Shown: positions 5,951 to 11,648 of the stretch, one piece after another
Layout: every line of letters starts with the position of its first letter
Position numbering within the stretch: position 1 is the stretch's first letter
Source: UMGS973 sp964507795
GTDB lineage: Bacteria > Bacillota > Clostridia > Peptostreptococcales > Anaerovoracaceae
Length of the DNA stretch: 11,648 nt
Assembly: GCA_964507795.1 (NCBI GenBank)
Contig: CAZDQV010000061.1
Location: 1 to 11,648, forward strand
Reading direction: 5' to 3'
The notes under the pieces: generated by a model
The model's input: only the letters and a program-made list of their open reading frames with translations
Databases searched by the model: none
Told to the model about the DNA's origin: nothing
Made by a program: the position numbers and the translations under genes

Positions 5951-6607
5951 ATGGCTTTTTTTAGAGATGTAAGAGAAGATATACAGGAAGCGGTCAAAAA
6001 GGACCCGGCGGCGCGCAATGGTTTTGAAGTGCTGCTTTGCTATCCCGGAATTTGGGCTCTCATATTCCACAAACCTGCACACTGGCTTTATTTACACAAA
6101 TGCAAGCTGCTTGCAAGAATGCTCTCCCAGCTGATAAGGTGGTTTACAGGCATCGAGATTCATCCCGGAGCAACTATCGGCAGGAGATGCTTTATTGACC
6201 ATGGCATGGCAGTTGTAATCGGTGAGACGGCAGAGGTGGGAGATGATGTTACAATATATCAGGGCGTTACCCTTGGCGGTACAGGCAAAGATACAGGCAA
6301 ACGTCATCCGACTATAGGAGACAGAGTTGTTGTAAGCTCAGGGGCCAAAGTGCTCGGACCATTCAGAGTAGGAAATGATGTCAAAATCGGAGCAGGCTCT
6401 GTCGTACTCAAAGAAGTGCCTGACGGTTGTACCGTAGTAGGTATACCGGGTACGATAGTAAGGCGTGCGGGTAAACCTGCACAGGAGCTTAACCAGGTGG
6501 ACATGCCAGATCCTGTTGCAGTTGAAATGGAATGCCTCAGAAGGCGTATCGTACTTCTTGAAAATAAATTGAGACAACTCGAAAACAAAGAAAATGAAAG
6601 GAACTGA
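5951..6607 (+). CDS. cysE: Serine O-acetyltransferase
   Basis: This 218-residue enzyme makes O-acetylserine from serine and acetyl-CoA, the committed step of cysteine synthesis in the cytoplasm. It is the short Firmicutes type. A helical N-terminal part (GFEVLLCYPGIWALIFHKPA, 24-43) is followed by a left-handed beta-helix of hexapeptide repeats from about residue 68 to 165. Active-site Asp-His are at 83-84 (FIDHGMAVVIGETA), and the acetyl-CoA loop region GTGKDTGKRHPTIGD is at 110-124. The C-terminus ends in a short coiled coil (ECLRRRIVLLENKLRQL) instead of the feedback-binding tail of enterobacterial CysE. It is the first gene of an eight-gene operon and is followed after 1 nt by cysS. Motifs are complete and the assignment is firm. 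Confidence 0.97.
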   Translation: MAFFRDVREDIQEAVKKDPAARNGFEVLLCYPGIWALIFHKPAHWLYLHKCKLLARMLSQLIRWFTGIEIHPGATIGRRCFIDHGMAVVIGETAEVGDDVTIYQGVTLGGTGKDTGKRHPTIGDRVVVSSGAKVLGPFRVGNDVKIGAGSVVLKEVPDGCTVVGIPGTIVRRAGKPAQELNQVDMPDPVAVEMECLRRRIVLLENKLRQLENKENERN

Positions 6608-6608
6608 A

Positions 6609-8048
6609 ATGGAAACTCTAAGATTATATAACTCACTGACAAGAAAAAAAGACATATTCAAAACAAGACAGGAAGGCAAAGCAGGCATGTATACATGCGG
6701 ACCTACTGTTTATCATTTTGCGCATATAGGCAACCTCAGAAGCTATATTATGGAGGATGTGCTCGAAAAATATCTCAGATATTACGGATATGATGTCAAA
6801 AGAGTAATGAATATCACCGACGTCGGACATCTTTCAAGTGATGCAGATACAGGTGAAGACAAGATGGTCAAGGGAGCCAAAAGAGAAAACAAGACAGTTA
6901 TGGATATTGCCAAATTCTATACTGATGCATTTTTTTCGGATTGTGATAAACTCAACATCAAAACACCGGATATTGTAGAACCTGCAACAAATCTCATCCC
7001 TGAATATATCGAGATGGTATCAAAATTGCTCGAAACGGGACATGCATATATTGCAGGAGGCAATGTATACTTTGATACATCTACAATAGACAAATACTAC
7101 GTCTTCAACGACCATGATGAAGAAGACCTGGCTGTAGGAGTGAGAGAAGGCGTATTTGAGGATGAAAACAAAAAAAACAAAGCTGACTTTGTGCTCTGGT
7201 TTACCAAATCAAAATTTGATGACCAGGAACTCAAATGGGACAGCCCGTGGGGCGTTGGTTACCCGGGATGGCATATCGAGTGTTCTGCAATATCAATCAA
7301 GCATCTTGGAGAATACTGCGATATACACTGCGGAGGTATCGACAATGCGTTCCCTCACCATACCAATGAAATAGCCCAGTCAGAAGCTTATCTTGGACAT
7401 GAATGGTGCAACCAGTGGTTCCATGTGCTTCATTTAAACGATGAAACAGGCAAGATGAGCAAATCAAAAGGTGAGTTCCTTACAGTATCTTTGCTTGAAG
7501 ACAAAGGATACAATCCTGTTGTATACAGATTTTTCTGCCTGCAGTCCCATTACAGAAAAACATTGACTTTTTCATTTGAGGCACTCGACAATGCTGCAGT
7601 TGCATATAACAAGCTCATAGCAAAAATCGCAGCCTTGAAACCTGATGACAGCCAGCAGACAGATAAGGCGGCACTTGAAGCACTCAGAGAGAAATTCAAC
7701 AAAGCAATGTGCAACGATCTCAACACATCACTGGCAATCACAGCACTTTACGATGTACTCAAATACAAGACAAATGACAAAACAAAGATTGCGCTCCTTG
7801 ATGAATTTGACAGTGTGCTGTCACTTGATCTGTTAAAATCAGCATCAGAGCTGAAACAAAAAAACGAGCAGGAAGCAGCAAAGAAACTTGAAGGCGTTGA
7901 CCCTGAAATCCTTGCGCTTGTCAATGAACGTACAGAAGCCAAAAAAGCAAAGAATTTTGCAAGAGCAGATGAGATAAGAGATATGCTCAAAAGCCAGGGA
8001 ATCACTCTCAAGGATACACCGCAGGGAGTAGAAATCATAAAGGAATAA
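6609..8048 (+). CDS. cysS: Cysteinyl-tRNA synthetase
   Basis: This 479-residue class I aminoacyl-tRNA synthetase charges tRNA-Cys. The zinc ligands are present (C30, C225, H250, E254, matching C28/C209/H234/E238 of E. coli). So are the HIGH-like motif HIGN (39-42) and KMSKS (282-286), together with GGIDNAFPHHTNEIAQSEA (242-260). The C-terminal part is the expected helical DALR-like and anticodon-recognition region. The ATG at 6609 is chosen over an upstream ATG at 6594 because AAAGGAA (6597-6603) is well placed and METLRLYNSLTRKK matches the usual CysS beginning. It sits 1 nt after cysE and 1 nt before mrnC, the standard Firmicutes arrangement. Confidence 0.98.
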   Translation: METLRLYNSLTRKKDIFKTRQEGKAGMYTCGPTVYHFAHIGNLRSYIMEDVLEKYLRYYGYDVKRVMNITDVGHLSSDADTGEDKMVKGAKRENKTVMDIAKFYTDAFFSDCDKLNIKTPDIVEPATNLIPEYIEMVSKLLETGHAYIAGGNVYFDTSTIDKYYVFNDHDEEDLAVGVREGVFEDENKKNKADFVLWFTKSKFDDQELKWDSPWGVGYPGWHIECSAISIKHLGEYCDIHCGGIDNAFPHHTNEIAQSEAYLGHEWCNQWFHVLHLNDETGKMSKSKGEFLTVSLLEDKGYNPVVYRFFCLQSHYRKTLTFSFEALDNAAVAYNKLIAKIAALKPDDSQQTDKAALEALREKFNKAMCNDLNTSLAITALYDVLKYKTNDKTKIALLDEFDSVLSLDLLKSASELKQKNEQEAAKKLEGVDPEILALVNERTEAKKAKNFARADEIRDMLKSQGITLKDTPQGVEIIKE

Positions 8049-8049
8049 G

Positions 8050-8436
8050 ATGGACACAAAAAACATAAACACGACGGCGCTTGCATATATCGGAGATGCT
8101 GTATACGAAGTATATGTGAGAGAGCATGTGATGAAAGATGGCAATATGCATGCAGACAGACTTCATAGGGAAGCTGTCAGATATGTCAGCGCCGCAGGGC
8201 AGGCAAAAGCGATTAAAAGAATTTTTGAAAGCCTTGATGAAGAGGAACAAAAGCTTGTCAAAAGGGCAAGGAATCATAAATACTCATCAAAAGCCAGAAG
8301 TGCAAGCCCGATGGAATACAAATGGGCTACAGCCTGTGAAGCCCTTATAGGCAAGGTTCATCTTGATGGTGATATTGCAAGAGAAAAACAGCTTGCAGCA
8401 CAGATTATAGAGATTATTGACAGTGAGGATAACTGA
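8050..8436 (+). CDS. mrnC: Mini-ribonuclease 3
   Basis: This 128-residue protein is an RNase III catalytic domain without the dsRNA-binding domain, which matures the ends of 23S rRNA. The catalytic motif LAYIGDAVYEVYVREH (11-26, D16) and the second acidic site in ACEALIG (95-101, E97) are present. The conserved RYVSAAGQAK and RARNHKYSSKARSASPMEY stretches are also present. AAAGGA lies just before the ATG. Its position directly after cysS is diagnostic for Firmicutes. It overlaps the next gene by one base (TGATG). Confidence 0.95.
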   Translation: MDTKNINTTALAYIGDAVYEVYVREHVMKDGNMHADRLHREAVRYVSAAGQAKAIKRIFESLDEEEQKLVKRARNHKYSSKARSASPMEYKWATACEALIGKVHLDGDIAREKQLAAQIIEIIDSEDN

Positions 8437-8666
8437 TGTCAGAGCAAAAGAACAAAAAGAAAAAACTCCAAAGTCATCGCTTTGAGGATTCGATTAAAGA
8501 TTATGCAAGAACCAACAGTGCATATACCGACGAAAACAGAAAAAAAGTTGAAGAGGCCGGCGGCAGTTCGTTTTGGAAAGCACCTCTCAAAACTTCCGAA
8601 AAAGTTATGATAGCAATAATCATACTCGGTATTATAGGCATTATTATCAAATACGTGATTCTATAG
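8436..8666 (+). CDS. Small tail-anchored hypothetical membrane protein
   Basis: This 76-residue protein belongs to no family I recognise. The N-terminal two-thirds are strongly charged (KNKKKKLQSHRFEDSIKDYA) and hydrophilic. Residues about 56-75 form one transmembrane helix (KVMIAIIILGIIGIIIKYVI) at the very C-terminus, with no signal peptide, so it looks like a tail-anchored protein with a basic cytoplasmic domain. GAGGAT upstream of the ATG and the one-base overlap with mrnC (TGATG) support genuine translation, and thyA follows 11 nt later. Its basic N-terminus could touch RNA or ribosomes or acidic membrane surfaces, but this is conjecture. It may be one of the small uncharacterised proteins common in Lachnospiraceae. 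Confidence 0.75.
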   Translation: MSEQKNKKKKLQSHRFEDSIKDYARTNSAYTDENRKKVEEAGGSSFWKAPLKTSEKVMIAIIILGIIGIIIKYVIL

Positions 8667-8677
8667 GAGATTATATT

Positions 8678-9508
8678 ATGAGTAAAGCGGATGTGATTTT
8701 TGTGAATATGTGTCAGGATATACTCGACAACGGATTTTCATCAGAGGGACAGACTGTAAGAGCTGTATGGGAGGATGGGACTCCCGCTCATACAATTAAA
8801 AAATTCGGAGTTGTAAACAGATATAACCTGCAGGAGGAATTTCCCGCACTTACATTAAGACCTACAGCCATTAAACTGGCAGTAGATGAAATTCTGTGGA
8901 TATGGCAAAAGAAATCCAACAATATCAAAGATTTAAACAGCCATATTTGGGATGAATGGGCTGATGAATCAGGTTCGATAGGCAAGGCATACGGATATCA
9001 GCTGGGTGTTAAATATGATTTCCATCAGGGCCGTATGGACCAGGTTGACAATGTCATATGGCAGCTCAAAAACACACCGTATTCACGAAGAATAATGACT
9101 AATATATATAAATTTGACGATCTGATGGAGATGGGACTTGAACCTTGTGCATATTCGATGACTTTCAACGTTACAGGCAACAGGCTCAATGCCATATTAA
9201 ATCAGCGGTCACAGGATATCCTTGCAGCCAACAACTGGAATGTGGTTCAGTACTCAGTGCTGCTTATGATGCTGGCTCAGGTTTGCAATCTTGAGCCCGG
9301 AGAGCTGGTGCATGTGATTTCTGATGCACATATATATGACAGGCATATCCCTATAATCAGAGAGCTCATCTCAAGGCCGCAGTTTCCTGCCCCTAAATTT
9401 GAGCTCAACCCTGAGATTAAAGATTTTTACGATTTTACAGTAGATGATATCAGAGTTACAGATTATCAGAAGAATGAACAGATTAAAAACATACCGATAG
9501 CAATATAA
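8678..9508 (+). CDS. thyA: Thymidylate synthase (ThyA, B. subtilis ThyA-like subgroup)
   Basis: This 276-residue enzyme methylates dUMP to dTMP with methylene-THF, producing dihydrofolate. The catalytic Cys is C157 in LEPCAYSMTFNV. Phosphate-binding arginines lie in TPYSRRIM (133-140) and LNQRSQD (174-180). NWNVVQYS (186-193) carries the substrate-binding Asn, and SDAHIYDRHI (215-224) the conserved His/Tyr. The residue after the catalytic Cys is Ala rather than His, and the EILWIWQKKSNNIKDLNSHI and KDFYDFTVDDI segments closely resemble B. subtilis ThyA (the phage phi3T type), which also lacks that His. The ATG at 8678 follows AGGAG at 8665-8669; a longer reading back to 8573 would overlap the preceding gene without a ribosome binding site. 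It is paired with dfrA, as expected for a ThyA that oxidises the folate. Confidence 0.96.
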   Translation: MSKADVIFVNMCQDILDNGFSSEGQTVRAVWEDGTPAHTIKKFGVVNRYNLQEEFPALTLRPTAIKLAVDEILWIWQKKSNNIKDLNSHIWDEWADESGSIGKAYGYQLGVKYDFHQGRMDQVDNVIWQLKNTPYSRRIMTNIYKFDDLMEMGLEPCAYSMTFNVTGNRLNAILNQRSQDILAANNWNVVQYSVLLMMLAQVCNLEPGELVHVISDAHIYDRHIPIIRELISRPQFPAPKFELNPEIKDFYDFTVDDIRVTDYQKNEQIKNIPIAI

Positions 9509-9517
9509 AGGTGAAAC

Positions 9518-9991
9518 ATGAGAGCAATAGTAGCAACAGACAGGAATTGGGCCATAGGTAACAAAGGAAACCTCCTTTGCCATATTCCGGGAGACCTTAA
9601 ATATTTCAAAGAAAAAACGATTGGCAAGACGGTGGTTATGGGACGCAAAACCCTCGAATCACTGCCCGGAGGCAGACCGCTCCCTGGCAGAGATACCATA
9701 GTGCTGAGTAAAACCCTTGAATCAGGAGAGGGATTTACAGTGTGCAAAGATGTTGAAGAGGTCGTCAGAATATGCGAAGGTAAAGAAGTATATATCTGCG
9801 GAGGCGAGACAGTTTACAGGCAGTTTGCTCCTTACTGCGATACTCTTTATATCACCCGTATCGATGAGGAATTTGAAGCGGATGCATATTTCCCGGAACC
9901 CGGTGATGACATGGAGCTGATTTGGGAAAGCGAAGTGTTTAGCGAAAACGGGCATGAGTATCAGTTCACAGAATACAAAAGAAAGAAATAG
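9518..9991 (+). CDS. dfrA: Dihydrofolate reductase
   Basis: This 157-residue enzyme reduces the dihydrofolate left by ThyA back to THF with NADPH. Visible landmarks are DRNWAIGNKGNLLCHIPGDL (8-27) with the active-site Asp at D26, MGRKTLESLPGGRPLPGR (41-58) for NADPH binding, VYICGGETVYRQF (91-103) with the conserved double Gly, and the C-terminal YQFTEYKRK. AAAGGTG precedes the ATG, and the gene starts 9 nt after thyA. This is the chromosomal type (folA in E. coli naming). Trimethoprim susceptibility cannot be read from the sequence with confidence. Confidence 0.97.
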   Translation: MRAIVATDRNWAIGNKGNLLCHIPGDLKYFKEKTIGKTVVMGRKTLESLPGGRPLPGRDTIVLSKTLESGEGFTVCKDVEEVVRICEGKEVYICGGETVYRQFAPYCDTLYITRIDEEFEADAYFPEPGDDMELIWESEVFSENGHEYQFTEYKRKK

Positions 9992-9994
9992 CAT

Positions 9995-10789
9995 ATGGCA
10001 GAGAAAAAAAACAAAAATAAAAACACAGCAAAAGATTTCAGGCCGCAGGAGAGAACCAATATTATAATCGGGAGAAACCCTGTTATAGAAGCACTCAAAA
10101 GCGGCAGAGAAATAGAAAAAATAGTAATAGCAGACGGCGCGGAAGGCTCTGTCACAAAGATAGTCGGTATGGCGCATGACAGAGGAATAGTCATCAGCTA
10201 TAACAACAGAGCATATTTTGAAAAGATGGCGGGAGGCCAGAACCATCAGGGCGTTATTGCTTTTGCGGCTGCACACAGATACAGCAGTATAGAGGACATA
10301 TTTGCAAAAGCTGAAACCCAGGGGGAGCCTCCGTTTGTAATAATACTTGATAACATCGAAGATCCTCACAATCTGGGAGCCATAATACGTACAGCGGAAT
10401 GTGCGGGAGCTCATGGTGTCATAATTCCCAAAAGGCGTGCGGTGGGTCTGACAGAAACAGTGGCAAAGGCCGCGGCCGGAGCGCTTGAATATGTCCCTTG
10501 CGTCAAAGTGACAAACATTGCGCAGACAATCGAAGAGCTCAAACAAAAGGGGCTTTGGATTGCGGCATGTGACATGGGAGGTACGGAGTATTACAGACAG
10601 GATCTCACAGGAGGTATTGCTGTTGTAATAGGCAGTGAAGGAAGCGGTATCAGCAGACTTGTCAAAGAAAAATGCGATTTTGTGGTTTCCATGCCGATGA
10701 AAGGCAAAATAAATTCACTCAATGCCTCCAATGCGGCAGCAGTTGTAATGTATGAGGTAAGGAAGCAAAGAGATGTCAAAAAACTATAG
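9995..10789 (+). CDS. rlmB: 23S rRNA (guanosine-2'-O-)-methyltransferase RlmB
   Basis: This 264-residue SPOUT/TrmH-family enzyme is predicted to methylate the 2'-O of G2251 of 23S rRNA. After a lysine-rich leader, the substrate-binding domain starts at IIIGRNPVIEAL (23-34). The three SPOUT motifs follow: motif 1 LDNIEDPHNLGAIIRTAE (118-135), motif 2 VIGSEGSGISRLV (211-223) and motif 3 MPMKGKINSLNASNAAAVV (233-251). The trefoil-knot catalytic region therefore looks complete. The start ATG (9995) has only a weak AAAGAAA ribosome binding site 4 nt after dfrA, so coupling to dfrA translation is likely. The sigH start lies inside its last codons. Confidence 0.95.
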   Translation: MAEKKNKNKNTAKDFRPQERTNIIIGRNPVIEALKSGREIEKIVIADGAEGSVTKIVGMAHDRGIVISYNNRAYFEKMAGGQNHQGVIAFAAAHRYSSIEDIFAKAETQGEPPFVIILDNIEDPHNLGAIIRTAECAGAHGVIIPKRRAVGLTETVAKAAAGALEYVPCVKVTNIAQTIEELKQKGLWIAACDMGGTEYYRQDLTGGIAVVIGSEGSGISRLVKEKCDFVVSMPMKGKINSLNASNAAAVVMYEVRKQRDVKKL

Positions 10790-11381
10790 CATTATGACAG
10801 ATGAAGCTCTTGCGGCTATTGCGCAGACAGGCGACAGAGAAGCGGAGGATTTTCTGATCAGAAGATACATGAATATGGTAAGAGGCAAAGCCCATCTGTA
10901 TTTCATTGTCGGAGCAGACAGCGAGGATGTCATACAGGAAGGGATGATTGGGTTATTCAAAGCAATACATGATTATTCCAAGACCAGAGAGGCATCCTTC
11001 AAAACATTTGCAGAGCTTTGCATCAACCGGCAGATACTTACAGCAGTCAAAACTGCTACAAGGCTCAGGCATCAGCCGCTTAACAGCTCCATATCGCTTA
11101 GCACACCTGTCAATGAAGATGACAGCGGGATACTTGAGGAATCACTCGGAGGGGATATGACAAGCAATCCTGAGAATGTTTTTATGGAGAACACCCTGTC
11201 ATCCATACTTACAGACGAAAACAGTTCACTTTTCAGCAAGCTGGAACGCAAGGTGCTCAAAGCATACCTTCAGGGAATGAAATATCCTGAAATTGCGCAA
11301 TCCCTTGGTAAGAGTTACAAAGCGATTGATAATGCTATGCAAAGAATACGCAAAAAGATTAATGAATATATAAATAACTGA
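10773..11381 (+). CDS. sigH: RNA polymerase sigma-H factor
   Basis: This 202-residue protein closely resembles B. subtilis SigH (Spo0H), the sigma factor for early-stationary, competence and sporulation-entry genes. Region 2 carries GADSEDVIQEGMIGLFKAI (47-65) and FKTFAELCINRQILTAVKTA (76-95), followed by RHQPLNSSISL (99-109). Region 4 has the helix-turn-helix LERKVLKAYLQGMKYPEIAQ (157-176) and KAIDNAMQRIRKKI (183-196). The ATG at 10773 overlaps rlmB by 17 nt, with GGAAG upstream as the ribosome binding site. It is the last gene of the cysE operon, and no clear terminator follows it before the tRNA promoter. Presence of SigH fits a Clostridia member but does not by itself prove sporulation. 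Confidence 0.95.
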   Translation: MSKNYSIMTDEALAAIAQTGDREAEDFLIRRYMNMVRGKAHLYFIVGADSEDVIQEGMIGLFKAIHDYSKTREASFKTFAELCINRQILTAVKTATRLRHQPLNSSISLSTPVNEDDSGILEESLGGDMTSNPENVFMENTLSSILTDENSSLFSKLERKVLKAYLQGMKYPEIAQSLGKSYKAIDNAMQRIRKKINEYINN

Positions 11382-11400
11382 ATTTTAGGGAAGATATTAA

Positions 11401-11429
11401 TTTACAAAGCATTTTTAAAATGGTATAAT
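11401..11429 (+). promoter_or_regulatory. Strong extended -10 promoter for tRNA-Thr and tuf
   Basis: The -35 box TTTACA (11401-11406) is one base from consensus. A 17-bp spacer and TATAAT (11424-11429) preceded by TGG give an extended -10 (TGnTATAAT). The spacer contains the odd palindrome CATTTTTAAAATG (11410-11422). The predicted transcript starts near 11436 and would include a weak GGGG...CCCC hairpin (11439-11462) before the tRNA. Confidence 0.85.
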
Positions 11430-11472
11430 GCAATCAATGGGGTTGTCTGACCTGATTACCCCATATTTATAT

Positions 11473-11549
11473 GCTGTTGTAGCTCAGTAGGTAGAGCACT
11501 TCCTTGGTAAGGAAGAGGTTCGGCAGTTCGAGCCTGCTCAACAGCTCCA
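11473..11549 (+). tRNA. tRNA-Thr (anticodon GGT), CCA encoded
   Basis: The cloverleaf is complete. The acceptor stem GCTGTTG/CAACAGC is perfect. The D stem is GCTC/GAGC with loop AGTAGGTA. The anticodon stem is CTTCC/GGAAG with loop TTGGTAA, giving anticodon GGT (threonine codons ACC and ACT). The T stem is GGCAG/CTGCT (one G-T pair) with loop TTCGAGC. The discriminator is T and CCA is encoded (11547-11549). The variable region AGGTTC has six nucleotides, one more than usual. It lies 46 nt upstream of tuf, resembling the thrT-tufB arrangement of E. coli. Confidence 0.97.
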
Positions 11550-11559
11550 TGTACTATAT

Positions 11560-11578
11560 TTGGTCGGAAGGCCACCAA
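11560..11578 (+). other. Leader hairpin immediately upstream of the tuf ribosome binding site
   Basis: TTGGT (11560-11564) pairs perfectly with ACCAA (11574-11578). After a bulged C, GG (11566-11567) pairs with CC (11572-11573), closing an AAGG tetraloop. It ends 2 nt before AAGGAGG and has no T-run, so it is not a terminator. It might stabilise the 5' end left after tRNA 3' processing or influence tuf translation. Confidence 0.4.
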
Positions 11579-11595
11579 TTAAGGAGGATTTTTAA

Positions 11596-11648
11596 ATGGC
11601 AAAAGCTAAATTTGAAAGAACAAAACCGCATGTAAACATCGGTACAAT
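11596..11648 (+). CDS. tuf: Translation elongation factor Tu, N-terminal fragment
   Basis: Only the first 17 codons are inside the window (the frame is open at the right edge). They read MAKAKFERTKPHVNIGT, the standard start of bacterial EF-Tu, just before the GHVDHGK P-loop. A near-perfect AAGGAGGAT ribosome binding site lies at 11581-11589. Its place after sigH, and very likely before rpmG-secE-nusG, is typical of Clostridia. It probably shares the promoter at 11401 with the tRNA-Thr gene. Confidence 0.97.
   Translation, partial: MAKAKFERTKPHVNIGT

Noticed and set aside
9149..9154. ThyA has Ala instead of His after the catalytic Cys
   Set aside because: B. subtilis ThyA of the same subgroup also lacks this His, so it is a subgroup trait rather than a defect.
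9722..10546. 274-codon open frame on the minus strand
   Set aside because: It is antisense to dfrA and rlmB, both of which have complete family motifs. The translated product is Cys/Phe/Tyr-rich and matches nothing, typical of a shadow frame.
1..11648. CRISPR array, intact insertion sequence, prophage or toxin-antitoxin module
   Set aside because: No spaced direct repeats, terminal inverted repeats, intact transposase, phage genes or paired small ORFs were seen. Only the tail of an Rpn-like gene hints at a mobile element.

Overview
The window looks like a low-to-moderate G+C Firmicutes chromosome, most likely from the class Clostridia and probably a Lachnospiraceae-type genome. The basis is the gene order cysE-cysS-mrnC-...-rlmB-sigH-(tRNA)-tuf, good AGGAGG-type ribosome binding sites, TTGaca/TATAAT promoters and a Clostridia-style folate and Lar gene set. 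The genus is not resolved. Nearly all coding is on the + strand in two tightly packed operons.

Region 1 (1-469) holds the 3' end of an Rpn/PD-(D/E)XK transposase-like nuclease gene, then a terminator and a promoter. Region 2 (470-5744) is a seven-gene operon: fchA (cyclodeaminase/cyclohydrolase), folD, larB, a short larC, an acyltransferase-fold protein, hutD, and a PF06541-type membrane protein. It closes with a good intrinsic terminator. FchA and FolD handle the formyl/methenyl/methylene-tetrahydrofolate steps. FolD lacks the residues needed for cyclohydrolase activity, so FchA probably supplies it. LarB and LarC belong to nickel-pincer nucleotide cofactor synthesis, but LarC stops at the end of its first domain.

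Region 3 (5745-5950) is a regulatory gap with a strong sigma-A promoter and, just upstream of it, a 17-bp dyad resembling a Fur-family operator. Region 4 (5951-11381) is an eight-gene housekeeping operon: cysE, cysS, mrnC, a small tail-anchored membrane protein, thyA, dfrA, rlmB and sigH, with no gap above about 11 nt. CysE and CysS link cysteine synthesis to its loading on tRNA. MrnC and RlmB mature 23S rRNA. ThyA and DHFR form the dTMP/folate recycling pair, consuming the methylene-THF made by FolD. SigH is the early-stationary/sporulation sigma factor.

Region 5 (11382-11648) has a consensus extended -10 promoter, a tRNA-Thr(GGT) gene with encoded CCA, a short leader hairpin, and the first 17 codons of tuf (EF-Tu). 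Most of the window is ordinary housekeeping DNA. No CRISPR array, intact insertion sequence or obvious defence system was seen. The points that deserve a second look are lineage-variant enzymes with missing catalytic residues or domains (FolD, LarC, the acyltransferase-like protein), a candidate Fur-type operator, and the thyA-dfrA pair sitting where other Clostridia are recalled to carry thyX.
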